This document shows positions 25,030-39,480 of a DNA stretch of 64,000 nt, piece after piece; position 1 is the first letter of the stretch; every line of letters begins with the position of its first letter. A program made the position numbers and the translations under genes. Under the pieces are notes generated by a model that was given only the letters and a program-made list of their open reading frames with translations, had not been told where the DNA came from and did no database searches. The stretch is from NCBI RefSeq assembly GCF_014529535.1, contig NC_050735.1, positions 5,529,739 through 5,593,738 of the forward strand, written 5' to 3'. Source of the stretch: Bradysia coprophila. Its lineage: Eukaryota > Arthropoda > Insecta > Diptera > Sciaridae.

Positions 25030-28000
25030 TTATTGATCAGTTGATCACGTTCGACACTCATCGCCATCCAGCAAAACAGTAATGTGCTCTTTCTCTCTCG
25101 TTGCCTTATTACACAACTCGGGTCGAAAACTCACGTTTTAGACTACTTTTGGAAATAATTAAAATCATATCGAGAATTAAATGAAAACAGGACTTTTCAT
25201 CATTTCCTCCGTAGCAAGATTCACAGCGAATGTTTTTCATCTAGGTATAATGAAATACGTAAAGTTGATATTATCATGAGTATCCGGCACCATTCACTCA
25301 AAACAAATAACAACAAATTCAAATCTGAGAAATTAAACCTAATCAAAGACCTCTTGTCGACCGAACCGTGCACAATAAAAACTCGAAGAAATAATTTCAC
25401 AATAATTATCGTTTTTATTGGATTTGATGACAGGAAGAGTGTTTATGGCTTTGGATTTTTGTTCTTTATTTCTCTTTTAAAATGTTTTATAACCTCTCTT
25501 ACAAGTGTATACGCTTCAAAAGACATATTATGATGGGCCGTTTTAATTATGCATTGATGTTACGCGCATTGAAATTGGATGACTCTGGTATGCACTCCGG
25601 ACAAAGCGCTCTTTCAGTTAACCGATCGATTTGCATAAACCGATTTTCATTTCGATTCGAAAGATGAGATGGTGTCATTCTGATGACGATCGTAAAATAA
25701 ATCAACTTTCACAATTAGAATCTTCTTCTTTCAGAGATTCTGATAGAGATAACAGATTCGAATGCATACAAAATGTGGATGGTAATTTAATCGATATAAT
25801 ACATGCGTTACGTAGATCTGGAAACAGTTTTGTTAACCGTGGAGAGCCGCAAAGCGGCTACATTCGAAATGATATTCTTTTAAAATTATTTTTTTGTTTG
25901 TTCAACAGCCGATTGATTGTTATCAAAACTGTTGTGGTTGGTAATTTATGGAATGAGAGAGTTATGATATGATCAGCGGTAAAATATGAATATTTGTTGA
26001 TCTTTTTCGACTGTAAGAAATTCGGTTAATTAGAAATTGTTAATTGGCTGTAAATCAGAGGGCATGTCAGCTTTGATGTTCGTTCTCTGGGTCATAACTT
26101 ACTATTTGATGAACATATGGTCGATTGTGTCACATGAATCGAATGCCGAATTTAGATGGTCCAACTACAGCCTAACATGGAAAAGTTATTGACCTTAATG
26201 ATTCCACCGAACGGTGAGCCACAGTTCGCTCCGTCTAAGGTATTTATCGTACGTTAACAATATCTCTGTTTCATGTTGACCCATGGAGAAGTTAGTCCGT
26301 ATCCCAAATGAGCACATGATGAACGACTATCATCAAATGACTGCATGAATAGCAAAACACGCATTTTCCAAAAAAGTTGTAACAGATCTCATGTCTCTTG
26401 TAAATACTTTTAGATCAAATGAAGTAATAGATCGCGTAGTAAAACTACTTGCCGTCTGTGAAAGGATAATTAAGCGAACTACGCAAAATTATTGCAAACT
26501 AATTTCAAGGAATTTGTCATTACATTTTGTTATTCTACAGAACTAGAAGACGAATATAAATCTAATGTAGAATTTTTAGTTATCAGCCTCAAATTCGGTT
26601 GTTCAGCCATCTGTTATCGATTTGTATTAAAAAGCTAAATAAAATGAAGTAAAAGATTTGAAAGTATGCAAGGACCAGTAGAAGGACGCCGCTTATTTTT
26701 GTCTTTGCTTCTGTTAACAGAGATGATTCGAAGGATCGTAAGTACAGCAGCAGTTTATGCTCTTATGAGCTGGAAATTTATAATAGTAATCTCTCAAACT
26801 GTGTTGGCCGCATTACTCGATTAGCAACATTCTCATCTGTAAGAACTCTATTTGTATATATTTCACTTCACGTGAATCTGAATCACATACCGCAATCAAA
26901 CACCTATCTGGTGTGGTAACCTGAATGAATTTCGACTCAAAACAATATAGATTTATATTATGTCCATAAATTGCCGTTTACGAGAGGCACAAGTCAAATT
27001 GATTTAACGAAAAAAAAAAGAAAACAAAACGAATGATTGACAAGATGACAGTAAGACATGCGAAAAGGAGGTAGCAACATAAAGTGTATAATTTATCGTA
27101 ATTAAGATCTTTTCCATTTCGCTTCGTTTGTTCAGGTATATTTATCGGTACAGATTTCGGTTGTTAATTTGTTCCACCTCCTGTTAGTAAATTGGTTTCT
27201 TCAGAAGGGATGTGTCCGAAGAACGAATTAATCTTATTTTACATATTTGCTTCGTTTTCATTTCGGTTGAGACTTTTTCGTCTATTGTTTGAGGTAGACT
27301 TAGTAGCTGCACGAATGATAAATAATAATCAATGCGAATGATCACGATATTATTGGCTTCCCATGAATAACTGCTATTTATGCAAGATAAACAGACACTG
27401 TACATCCTAGTCGGTTCAATGATAGTTGATGCTCCAAAAGTAATTCCTTATATGAGGAGGTAAGAGTTTCGTGGAAAATTGTCATATCACGAGAGTGTTT
27501 TTTGATCCACGTGTTTCGGCAGCTGCCCTTTTTGTAGAGTTTCTATATAAAACAAAACACACGAGTGTGTTTGCGAGTAGCACAAAGTTGTTTCCAATTA
27601 ATGAATTGCACAACAGCATCCAATGTATCTCCGTTGATTGTCTGTCATATGATTGAGTCAAATATCATAGAGGAATTCACTTAAAATGAAGCGAAAATAT
27701 TCTTCATCAATAACCTCTCTAGCACCCTAACTACATTTATTAAGGTGGCAAAAATGCAACTCAGCCTTTGGACTTTACATGTAACATTAGAAATTAGTCA
27801 ACAATGTAAGATTCAACAAACAAAAGAAAAGGGTGGTATTTTGGCAGCGTCAAAACGAAGTTTGGTTGCTAGAGAAGGTATTGTCTTCATGTCAAGTTTC
27901 GCAAGTAAGGTTATTACAATATTTGAAGGAAGAATGATTACATCAACCTTCTACTGACTTCTTATAAAGCAATAAAGTTAAAACCATTTCAATAATCGAT

Positions 28001-29069
28001 TTAACACTTAGTAGAAAATAGATTGAACATTAGAAGTAATAGATTTAATGCTGTTTCAAAAAGTGTTTGCCATTTTTTTCGAAAAAATAAAGTGAAAACA
28101 ACACAAAAACATCACAAAAATTCAGTCTTTTATATTAAACTGACTGTTTAAATAACTGGAATATCTCGTCGACACAGCAAGCTAAAAAAATGCACTTAAT
28201 TACACAAAAATACAGAAATGTATCATAAATAATCTATTAACAATAAATTAAAACTCAAAGAATTATATGCATAAAAGCATAACACATAAATGAGATGATA
28301 ACGAAAAAAAGAAGTAGAAAAAATAACGAAAGCAACAACAAGTACACACACAAAACGATGATGCTTTTTGAAAAAAAGCAAAACAAAAACCTTTAAAGAA
28401 CCTAAAGGAAGATTTAAATTTAAAATAAAAAAATATTTCATTACGTCGCACGCTTCCACAAGAATATATATTTCCATTCATTTCATCTCTTTTGGTTATA
28501 TGCATCGACTAAACGATTTCAATACATTGAAACCGGACTATCTCTATTCAACAAGTTACAGGTGATGGCATAACCGAAAACATTTGGTATTTTATTGCAG
28601 TAAAACACCGAAAATTTGCAATAATTTCAAGATGGTTTTTTGATCCCTGCTAAGGTCGAACGAAAAATAATCGAATTTTGTAAGAAAAAGTCATTATTTC
28701 TATCCAAATTGCTTAATTAGTGGCCAAAAACCTTCCGGCTATCATAACGAAAAACCTGTCTTGTACTCTTATATGCGTTTGATATGTGTGGTGCAGCATC
28801 AAGTGATGCATTTTGTATTTACAGGAAAAATGGGTAACAAAAATTATGTTCCAAGTCGGTTAAATAATAGTTATTTATGCAACTCAGCATCATAATGTGT
28901 AAAATTTGCTACATAAATCGTTGTATGAACTGCGGCCATTAGTCATAATTACACATCTAATGCCCAATAAAGTATTTTTCTCTCCATGTCATATAATGAG
29001 GTTGCTGTCAGACGATCGAAGTGATTTTGCTAACCACATCGTGTGACAAAAATACCCGAACTTACAACG
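25030..29069. other. Gene-free stretch
   Basis: No coding signal. Partial T1-like copies occur at 26395-26470 and 26590-26665, and isolated GAAGTAATAGATTT words at 28023. Confidence 0.55.
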
Positions 29070-29610
29070 TTTTACGCAATCTCGTCCCAAAATTCAGTTT
29101 TTCATGCAATATACAATCGTCGAGACAATCGTACACTGCTGGATGTAGGCCTTCCCTTCCTCCTTCCATTTTGAACTGTCTGTTGCCACTTGATTTGCTC
29201 CTATTGCTGATGCTTTCGTTAATGTCAACGTTTCCACTCCATATGTTAGGACTGGGAGGACACACGAATCGAACACTTTCCGTTTCAAGCTGTTATTCAT
29301 CTTGCTCTTGAAGATTAGCCTGAGTTTACCGAATGCTGTTCAACCTAGACCAATTCTTCGCTTCACTTCGGCAGTTTGATTGTCCAATTCCAATTTCAGC
29401 TTGTGACCAAGGTATACGTAACTATCGACTCTTTCAATCACTGTGTCTCCAAGCATTTTTTGTGCTTGATCCAGATCAACTGCTATAAGGACAATGTCGT
29501 CTGCAAAACGGAGGTGACTCAGGGAATTGCCGTTCACGTTCATTCCCATCTTACTCCAATCCAATTTCTTAAAAACACTTTTCATCACTAGTGTAAAAAT
29601 CCTTTTTGTC
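29070..29610 (-). pseudogene. RTE-like non-LTR reverse transcriptase fragment, decayed
   Basis: On the minus strand, SLSHLRFADDIVLIA carries the FADD form of the RT catalytic box. It is followed by YVYLGHKLKLELDNQTAEVKRRIGLG, then TAFGKLRLIFKSK and VFDSCVLPVLTYGVETLTL, an order typical of RTE-clade retrotransposons. A TGA at 29340-29342 stands where the family has Trp, so the frame is broken. The match fades upstream of about 29600 and beyond about 29190, so only the RT palm/thumb remains. No endonuclease domain is seen. Confidence 0.8.
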
Positions 29611-32600
29611 ACTAGTGATATAAATTGCATTATCATTGAGATGATGCATGAAAAAGTGAACCTTTTGCGACGGAATTGCATAATTTTGTTTTTAAACGGA
29701 TGCCGCTTACCGCGGGTTATATTATCGAATTTAAGATGCAATTCTATAATATGATTCGAATAGTTCCTACAGACAATTACAATTTGATTGAACTTGTTGC
29801 GGGAATTGCATATGAAATAGAAAAACAGATCCCAATAGACCGTAACAGCAAACAGCAAAGTCTCATAACTTAGGAGTTTCTCATGTGAAAATGTACTTGG
29901 CAGAATTTCTTAACCAATTATGATTTTGCCATTAAACAAAGAGCCTCGCAGGGAGCTAATTATGCATAGATCGATTTTCCATGAAAGTGCACAATGTTCT
30001 GTGAATAAACACATTGTACAAAAGTTTGACTATTTCTTCAGTGATTGAGTGTAGGTAGGTGTACAATTGGTAAATTCATAAATGAGTAATCTGATTGCTA
30101 TCACTATATCTCAACTTCAATTACAGACCGCGAACAGTTTAGCAAGTAATGAAACGTTTTCATTCCAAAGACATTTAACATTAAATTTCATTTTGGTCAT
30201 ACACAATCTCAACGGATTACGTCACTCATCCACACTTCACACCAGATTATGACAACCGTTAATATTTTATTGTTACTTTGCCTAGAGGGCTTCTGTTGTT
30301 CAATTTGTTGTTTATAACTTGATGACCCAGAAATTATTCAATTGATGTTATGTATACCGTATGTTTGTACAGTGCACACTATCGACACACACCACACTGA
30401 GTCATCGCAACAAGAATAGCATCAAAATTTAAATTTTATATCGATGCTGAATCGTTTCTGCGAAATAGTTACATCGAACGGCGAGCATACTACCAAGGTA
30501 TGGTACATTACCAGCCTCCATATATACCGTAAAGCTTTTCTCATCCACAATCAATCTGAATGAAATGAACAATGAAATCTTTTCATGTTCATCATTTTTC
30601 AGATTGTCTCAATAGAAATAAACCAAATTAACATCAACGTCTTCAACAAGTATACTTTACCGTGAACAGGAACGACCGGAAATTGCTGTCAAATCAAATT
30701 GTGATTTTTCTTTTTTTTTCTGCTTTCATGATAGATACAATCATCTTTTCGCTGTTTTTTTTTTGTGTGCATTATATACTCAGCGAGTAGTATACCTGTG
30801 TGTCTCTTTTTCAGACATTTGTTTTGGCCTTCTTTGGCGCACCGTGATAAATTCGAAAATTGATATGAAATAAAAATGTAAATCAATTTGAATAATTTTC
30901 TATGAAAATTACCTCCATTAAGCAGATAGGTATAAATAACAGCGCGCACATATGAAGATGAAGAATTTATTTATTCTTAACATTCAACGATGTGTTTTGT
31001 TTTAGTAACAATAATACGAGTTGGTAGTTTGTTGGCTGTGTACATTATACAATACCCTGTCGTGCTATCAATTACAGTCAGAGGCGGTGAAATTTCAATA
31101 TGAATTTGCTTCAGCTGTTTTTCAGCTGATCCACACACACAATCAAAACTGCTTATACTTGTTTGTACGGTTGAAGCTACTACACGCGCGCGCATGTGGT
31201 AGTGGTAAAACTGTATAAATACGTATAAAAAGCTTTGATTTTTTGTGTGAATTAGCCGAAAGATTAGCTTAAAAAAAAACAACTGAAGCAAATTCATTGC
31301 CTCATTACAGTGTATGATATCAACAATAAAACTCATAGAAAACTCGTAAGCAGTTAAGCAAAGTAAATTAAATCCAGGTTGAATCCAAGCTTTTTTTACG
31401 TTACGTTACGGATATTGATGATGATATAAATCAAATTATTTGGAGCCGCACAAGTAGCGGTATCTTGTCATATACTTGCACAAGGAGGACACAAAAAAGC
31501 GACTAAAAATTATTTTCTTTATATTTCGATTATCCTAACGTAGTCATACGACTACAGAAAACAGACAAATGAATTATAAAAGTATTGAAGTAATAGATTT
31601 CGTATAACCCATTTACGTTGTTATTTGACAAGTCTTATCACTTATCAAATACACAACTTGGAACCTCGGAAGTAATATACTATAAAAGACACTTTACACA
31701 AATGAAGTAACAGATTTAATGATTTTGTTGCAATATGCTTTCGGTTTACTAGCTGCATGTGGTATGCGCATCTATGAGGAATAAGAAGTGATCGTCGGTT
31801 CCATTAAAAATATTTTTTATTAATCGAAAAACTACGGCTCATCTCATCTACTGACCAGTACGGACATTTACAGTTTACAGTTTAGTTTCGAGACCTCTGC
31901 GCAAACGTCTTGCTTAGAAATGTTAGAGATAACTTACAAATAAAAGTTTTAAATATTCCTTGCATCAGGTAACTTCTTCTTCCCTCCAGGTAATCACAAT
32001 CATGTGTCTGTCAAGCCTGCATGCGATGCAACAGCTGTGAGAGATTTGTAATTCACCTGCAGACAAAGTTACCTGCTACTGGTGAAATTTGTCGATTCTT
32101 TTTTGTCAGTGTTGATGAAATAGACTACTTTCGAAAATCACTTAGCCCATGTTAAGTGGTAAGCGTGCCACTTAGAAGAAACAAACACTAAAGTAATTGT
32201 AAACTCATATAATCATTAACCAGAATCCAGAATATCTGTCGGGTATACTATATACTGTAACAACACAAAGTTGATTCGCGGTTGTAAAGACAATCAAATT
32301 ATAAACTCAGGTGGAAATAAAATGCTTAAGTGGTTATTGTTTAAGCATCATAAAAATGTCAAATATTCAGTTTAAATAAAAATTAGTTTCGACATTATAA
32401 ATGCGTGTAATTGAAAGAATTATATGTTTTATTGTTGAACTTGGTGGATTGGATTATATATACCGACCGTATGTAATATAAAATTTGTATTGACCATATG
32501 GTTAAAGATAAAAACATTCTCTTTGCGAGATTTATAGTTTTCTGATTGCGCTGTCTCTATATATGTATGTGTCTGTACAGTGTGCAATGCACTGAGAGAC

Positions 32601-34810
32601 AGGTTTTCGAGAAAATTATATTTAAATATTCCATATCGTTTGTTGGATTAAGGCAAATTGATATTAAAAATGATCGAATAAGGAAAGAAAAAGTTCGAGT
32701 TCGGTTAATCGTATGAATTAAAGTTAAATCATCGCTTGAAAAGAAATTATTAATTAAACCTTGATGATAGGCGAAACGGAGACCACAAAGACTTAATCTC
32801 TGGAATTTAAAAAAAAAATTTGTTCAATTTATGACCTGTTATCATTAACAAAAAAATGCAACCGGACCGTTTTTTCTTCTTCATTTTCCGAATCTACCAC
32901 TATACGGAACATTCGACACGGTATCATACATGACATAATAAGTTTCATTAACCCATGCATTGCATATTTTACCATATTTAGCCGTTTTGGATCTGGACTA
33001 AACCTAATTAATTATACCTCACAAACAAGTTCTAATCTAATGAACGAAATAAATAACATCCCAGCGTGTTCTGTACAGGCAAAACACACATAACATTGAA
33101 ATAAAAATAAAATAATAACCGAACCGCTCATACATTTCTCTATATAAAAAAGAAGTCGAGAATATAGCGCACACGCACGATCAACGTTGTTTTATTGGTC
33201 ATGTCAACCGCATTTTCGAATATGGTATATATGCACTGGCATAGTGTTTTGACAATCAAATTAAAAATGTTTGAAGAAAAACAAAAACATAAAAAAGGCT
33301 AATGCATCAACTCTATGCATCTGTGAGCATATTACCATTCCTCGTCGGTGTGAGATGTTTATGGTCGTAACAAACCAGCAACCATTTCCAGTCCAATAGA
33401 ATTCATATATATGTTAATTGGTACACATATCTGTATGCATTTCAGAGATGTGAATTGTAACAGGGCCGTATGTTTATTAAGTTGTCATCCACTTGATCTG
33501 TGTTGATTGATGATCAAATTATGAATGTCTTATTTTGATGCTTTTGTGTCACTTCTGACAGACAATTTGCTGCGTAATTTATCAACTGATCATATTTTTA
33601 ATGCTGTACACCCTTTCACTGAACATAAAGGTATGACAACGTTTTGATATAGTAAAGTTTAATGGGCATCGGTTCGGATGATAGCGATCAGTTGATTATG
33701 TACGAGAAGACTGTTATGAAGCAGGTCTTGTTTCTAAGACTTGTTCAATTACTGTTAGAAATAGGAGCGCGATTCAATTGATAAATAGATAAAATGTGTG
33801 ATGAAGCGAAAAAGATAATTTCGGGTTGTTAATCAGACATGTACGAAATACACCTTGAAATGCTATATTGAGGAATACTTCGTGGACTTTAGGATACATT
33901 GGTAAATATGCCCGATATGCAAAGTCCTGACGTTTTTCGGAAGACTGACTGATAAAAATCGTTTTAGTAACGATACCCAGTACCTATACCTTCTCCTGAT
34001 TTTCATTCCATATCCACCTCAAAGTTTTATTTACGGCAAGAATATCAGTATTTACTACGAATCTATTACTTCACCCAAACGAGGCATTCAATATAACCTA
34101 CTTACTACAACATTGTTTTGTCATTGCTGTCGATAACAGTGATGGTAATAGTACTTTATCACTCCATATGAAATAAAGTACTATTACCATTCTCGAGCGA
34201 CAGCGATTCAATTGCTACATTGCATGAGAAAAAACAAGACAAATACATGTAGTGTGAATGACAGCTAACGAGTAATTTCTGATTTAGAACTCTAGGTAAG
34301 TAATTTTCTGTCACAACATCACTCGAATGCAATAAAAAACTAAAATTTCTAAATATCGTCTTGCCCTTCGATAAAAAATTATGAAGTTTTATCGTCCGAC
34401 ATTGACAGTATAGAGGCTAAGATTTGTTGTGACCAATGAAGTCCAATGATTACCTGGAAATTATTATTTGAATGGGAATAGGAAAACGTTCATGGAACGT
34501 TACATGTGTTGACACCTTGGTTACCATCCTATCAAATTGTAAACGAAAACACGAAGCTTAACGAAATTTATAACCTATAATTGCGAAGTAAAATGATGTA
34601 ATTAATAAACTTAAATGGAGGATATTTGAATAGGTAATGCAAAAACGGGAAATGCTACATTAGCGAATAATAGGAAAAATGAAATTTCATTGATTTAGCT
34701 CCATTTCAAATTAACAATAGAAATTATTTTGAGCGACATGAATGAAATTTAATTTGTGTTATTAGTCGCTAATTTGATGCATCCGGTTTCCGCATTTTGA
34801 AAATAAAACT
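29611..34810. other. Gene-free stretch between two retrotransposon remnants
   Basis: Nothing recognisable except T1-type GAAGTAA.AGATTT words at 31585 and 31706 and the hairpin at 34142. Confidence 0.55.
34142..34190. repeat. Short perfect hairpin
   Basis: ATGGTAATAGTACTTTAT pairs with ATAAAGTACTATTACCAT around a 12-14-nt loop, directly after a T1-like repeat copy. Confidence 0.6.
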
Positions 34811-35480
34811 GAAGAGATTATCATCGTTTGCAACGTTGTAAAAACGCTATATTGCTGCTACGTCCGATCAATCTTGGAGTTTTCGTCCGTTGTTTGGTGT
34901 CCGCACTATAAGGTCCACAAAACCAGGATTGAATCTATTCGAAAGAAATTTTTCAGATTCGCACTCAGAAATTTGGGTTGGCGTGACAGGTTGGATTTAC
35001 CTCCCTACAAGGATAGGCTTCAGCTCCTTAACATGAACACACTGGAACATCGAAGAGAAGTTGGAATGGTCATGTTTATGTTGAAAGTGCTAAATGGTGA
35101 CATCGATGCTGCATACTTACTGAGGCAGGCTGGAGTGGACGTTTCGAGTCGAACGAGTGGCCGTCTGTCTCAGTTTTTTCAAATACCACATCACAGAACG
35201 AATTATGGAAAATCTGAACCTGGTAACTATATGTGCATTGTTTTTAATTCGTTTTGCGAGTTTATTCAGTTTGGTCATTCTAACGATGTGATAAAGAAAC
35301 ACTTGTTGAGACTTAAAATATAACGGTGCCTTCTTTTGGTTGTTTCGAATTTTTTTTTTTGGTCTACATGACCCTGATGTTTAAATTTTTTATTTATTGT
35401 ATTTGCTTAGTGTATGTGACTATTGATATTCTGTACTACCTTAGGAGTTTTCTCTGCTGGTCAATAAATTCAAATTCAAA
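34811..35480 (+). mobile_element. 5'-truncated jockey/I-like non-LTR retrotransposon, 3' end
   Basis: The frame reads LYCCYVRSILEFSSVVWCPH near 34840-34900, continues with IESIRKKFFRFALR and runs to a natural stop at 35321-35323. This is the C-terminal thumb region of jockey/I-type ORF2 with its usual MCIVFNSFCEF-type ending. A 150-nt 3' UTR ends in a short tandem of AATTCAAATTCAAA, a typical non-LTR 3' tail. Everything upstream of the RT thumb is missing, as in dead-on-arrival copies. The 3' end abuts a copy of the TATCGACAG repeat. Confidence 0.8.
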
Positions 35481-35819
35481 TGCATAGTACTCTTGATCTG
35501 CTATCGACAGTGGTTGTAAAAATAAATGATGAGTTAGCGACGCTATATTCTTCATAACAGAATGTCTTAATACACCTAAGAGCCCACACATGACACTAGC
35601 GTTGATTCTAACGAATGAAAACCTAGATTCTATTTTCAGTTTTTTGTTGCAGGCCGCGAGCATTTACCTAACAAAAAATCCAAAAATTAAAATCTAGATT
35701 TACGTTTGTTAAACGAAATTTTTTTGGAAACAAATTCAAACCACAACAACTCGTAAATGAGACAACAAATCGGTATCCACTTTTCCCCGATATCCAAACA
35801 TGTTCTGCGACGGTTGCTA

Positions 35820-35920
35820 GGAATCTCGAGCCGCGTCATTCACAATAATTCACATTTTGACACATTTTGTATAAGGAAGATGTCACTTTGTGAGCTATAT
35901 TGTGAATGACGCGAGATTCC
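35820..35920. mobile_element. Short MITE (101 bp) with CTA target duplication
   Basis: The ends are GGAATCTCG and CGAGATTCC, and the inverted repeat continues through GCGTCATTCACAATA, about 30 bp with small gaps. CTA lies on both sides (35817-35819, 35921-35923), consistent with the 3-bp duplication of PIF/Harbinger elements. The superfamily call is tentative. Confidence 0.7.
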
Positions 35921-38900
35921 CTAAATCGGAACTAAATGTAGAGTGCAATTGCAAAATTGAATTTTTGTTGATATGACTGGTGTGCTTAAAAATCTAGATA
36001 AATGACAACAAAAACGTAATTTTTCGATTACATTATTTATCTGGCTGCAATACCTTCATTGTAACACCAATTTGGATTGTCTACGATGTGCGAAGACTGA
36101 GATTTACACTAGGGCTATACGTTCACATTAAACGATTGTGTACCAAGCCTAAACGACAGAAGTAACAGGCCTAATGATGAACTATTATTTAAATTTTATC
36201 AACGATCGTATATCGATTTCTCAGATTGTGAATGGTACATGGTACAACTAAATCGACGAGAAAATTAAAATGTAAAGAGTTCATTTTTCCATATTTTTTT
36301 TTTAAATTTAATTAAATTGTAAACCTTAATACATCCAATTAATTGCGTTATAAATCTACAACATTATATACACACACAGTACTCGAACAAAAAAGATTTA
36401 CTTAAATAATGTGCACAGACAGAGATGAAAAATTAATAATTTTCTAAAAGCACTCGATGGCGCTCCCATATGTTTGTATTAGCGCCTACGCTCCGATCGC
36501 AAACTTGAACGTTATATCGTATTTAATATCCTCATCAATGTTGAAAAAATGAAGAAAAAAAATTGTGTCTTTTCAAAACTTATGAATGAAAATGACATTA
36601 AAAAAAACATTTTAATTTATTCACAGTTAAGCGAATGGTATACCATACAATAACATTTATAATGAACCATATGTTACGGAGACGATCGGATTCTCTTGTG
36701 TCCAGAGGTAATTAACGAACAAATCGTTAATGTCGATTTAAATTTGAAATTTACAATAATTATAAAAACAGTTTCACGTAAAACCGCAAAACAACCTCAA
36801 AATAATGGAAAGTCATCAGAGATAATTAATTATCGATTGTTGTCGAAAATTTTGTGCATTAATTTCGACCATAGATCGTATCGTCGATGTGTTAAAAATT
36901 TACATAAATTTTCAATTTTTTTTTATGAATGAAACTCATAAAGCCACAACAACAATTTTGTTCAGTGTTCAATATGTTACAAATACACGTTTATGCATAT
37001 CACATAGTAAATGTATAGTATAAAACACAAGGTATATTACGGTTTGGCCTCTGGTCTTGGGTCTTTCGAAATAGTGTTCATCATCCTACGCACCACGTTA
37101 AGTCACGCGTTTCAAACAAAATTTATGAATGAATACCAATACTACCGAAGATATGAAAACCGTGCAGCCAGTTTATATGATACAAGATTTCGTATTTGAT
37201 ACAATCTTCCACATAAAAATATCTTACGAAAGTTGTAACAACGAATGCATGAATGAATTGGATAGGTTGGTATTAATCGCTAAAATGTTTTCAACAAATA
37301 TTTCAAAATTTTAGCGTTTAGAGTAAAAAAAAAAACTTCTTTTCCGTTCAACGCTTTCGGTTATCTCGTAATCGATGAGTATTCGTCATACTAGTGAATT
37401 GATTTAAAGTAGAGACGGGCACAAGAGAAACACTGTTTCCGCTTTTTAGACGAAAATTGATTACCAAAAAAGAAATATTTCGAAAAAAAAATAGTTTCAT
37501 ATGAAAAGACAAAGACAAAGTCATTCGGTGGGCGAAAATCAAATTCAGAGCGTGGGTCTAAAATACATCAAACCGATTTCCTGTTTTTGTTTAACTTTTG
37601 TGTTATTCAAATGTATAATACCTGGTTACAACAGTTAATAGTAGATCTGTACATAGGTTTCATTAACATGTTAAATGCCTGCATGGACGTATAAATACCT
37701 TGGAATATTTAAACCAACAACAACGACACAGAGACGAAGAAAAAAAAAATGAAACGAAAGAAAATTTTGTCGCGCCATAAATTTGTTGTTCCACATCCAT
37801 ATCTATTTTCCTCGTCGAAAGAATCATCAGATTTCTTTTCTTCTTTAAATCTGTTTACCTTTTTATACATTTTTGATTCCTCATATCGGTTTGTGGACGG
37901 GTTGTTCTTAGGGATTGGCCGATTCGCATTGTTTTTTGTGAGTGAGAAGATGGATAACATTGTACATATAATTATCACAAATTCAACGACAAATTTATGA
38001 GCTTTGAATATATATTTCGCGTATATAATGGTGATTATTGTGCTTTATCCATTTGTTAAGCATATATGTATACTGTAAACGTACGTATGTTTATTGATAT
38101 ATGAAAATCTCTACCTTGTGTTTCTGGTTGATATAAATTTGTAATTTGTTATACATCAATGAAATGCAAATAAATTGCATTTTGTGTACACATAACGAAT
38201 GGCAATAAGTAATGGTCTCGATAAACTTTACCAATGAATTTACAAGAGTATCATATGCCAATAAAACGCCTACTTTTAAAGGTTTTTTCAAATTGCAATG
38301 TTATTCGATAATTTTTTAAAATTTTGTCGTAAGTTTTTGCTGGTACCTCTTGTCTGGAATTAAAAACTCTTTTACATGCTTCGAAACCCGTACTTTTCAA
38401 GTACTACTTTCGACGCCCTCAATGTGCAAAATCCATTACATAACTCGGGATAAAAATGAAATGTATCGTTTTCGTGTGTTTATTAACCTCGGCTACGCCT
38501 CGAATAAACAAAATTCTCACTAAACTCTACTTTTCAACTTTTTATCGCTAGTTATTAGTACTATTAGTATTAGTACTATTTATTAGAAAGACGAATTCAC
38601 TAGGCAACACAATTTTCTTCACACCTCAGGCGAGAAAATAGGTATTTTCTCACCTCCGCTGACACTTCGGAAGACTTTGTTGTGAAAAACGTTGTGTTGA
38701 CCTTGGGAAAAAAAGCAGACAAATTTTATTTTCACAGGTCACTAGTAACCCTCGCAATTATCAAAAATTAAAATTCCCTAAATTCCTCAAAATTCCAGAA
38801 ATTTTATTTGTTCGTGAATCTTAAGATTGTTTCACTGGCATGGTAGAAAACAGCTAAAAAAATCCAGAATTTGTTCATGTGGCCTTGGAGTAAATATGTT

Positions 38901-39254
38901 TGACTTATTTACTTCAATGCCACATATGACTGAAAAATTGAGGAATTTTAAGGAATTAATTCCCTTAAAACAGGACCTGTTTTCAACAGGTGCTTTAGTG
39001 CTTAATAACACTCGTTGCTTTGCGACTCTCTCATTTCAATTTATTCCTCTATATCACCTTCTTGGTGATACTGATGATCGAACCGAAATACTTAGACGGC
39101 TGCACCATTTCGAAGTTACTTCCTCAAATCACTTCATATTAATCAAGAAGCCTTTCTTGCTAAAGCAATATTTCTGTAGATTTGTGATTACAATCACAAA
39201 GTGGAATTAATGATACCAAAATCATACCAAAAGTCGAATTAACCTTTGACATAC
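35921..39254. other. Gene-free stretch
   Basis: No gene seen. It includes an inverted AGTACTA/TAGTACT patch at 38555-38580 and GAGAAAATAG-family fragments at 38625-38720. Confidence 0.55.
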
Positions 39255-39480
39255 AGTGAGTGAAACGGGTTGGCTCAGTAGTAATGTACTAGCCTTCCAC
39301 CAAGAAATTGTATTAGAACCAGATAAAAATCTTAGAAGACTTGCTAAGTTGTAGGCGTGATTCAGAATTCACATAAAGCATGTGGTCCACACTCACCAGC
39401 CCGCACTTGCCCGCGTGGTGTTTCATGGTTAAATACCCCTTAACGGGATACCTACATGTAAAAGGCTACAAATAATACAG
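39255..39480 (+). mobile_element. tRNA-derived SINE (tRNA-Gly-like head)
   Basis: TTGGCTCAGTAGTAATGTAC resembles a tRNA D-arm/A box. CTAGCCTTCCACCAAGAAAT resembles the anticodon arm of a glycine tRNA (TCC-like). TATTAGAACCAG sits where the B box should be but is degenerate. The body runs through CCCGCACTTGCCCGCGTGG to an A-rich end. It does not fold as a functional tRNA. Confidence 0.55.

Noticed and set aside
38827-39210. 127-aa ORF
   Set aside because: Begins at a non-ATG codon, with AT-driven composition and no recognisable domain.
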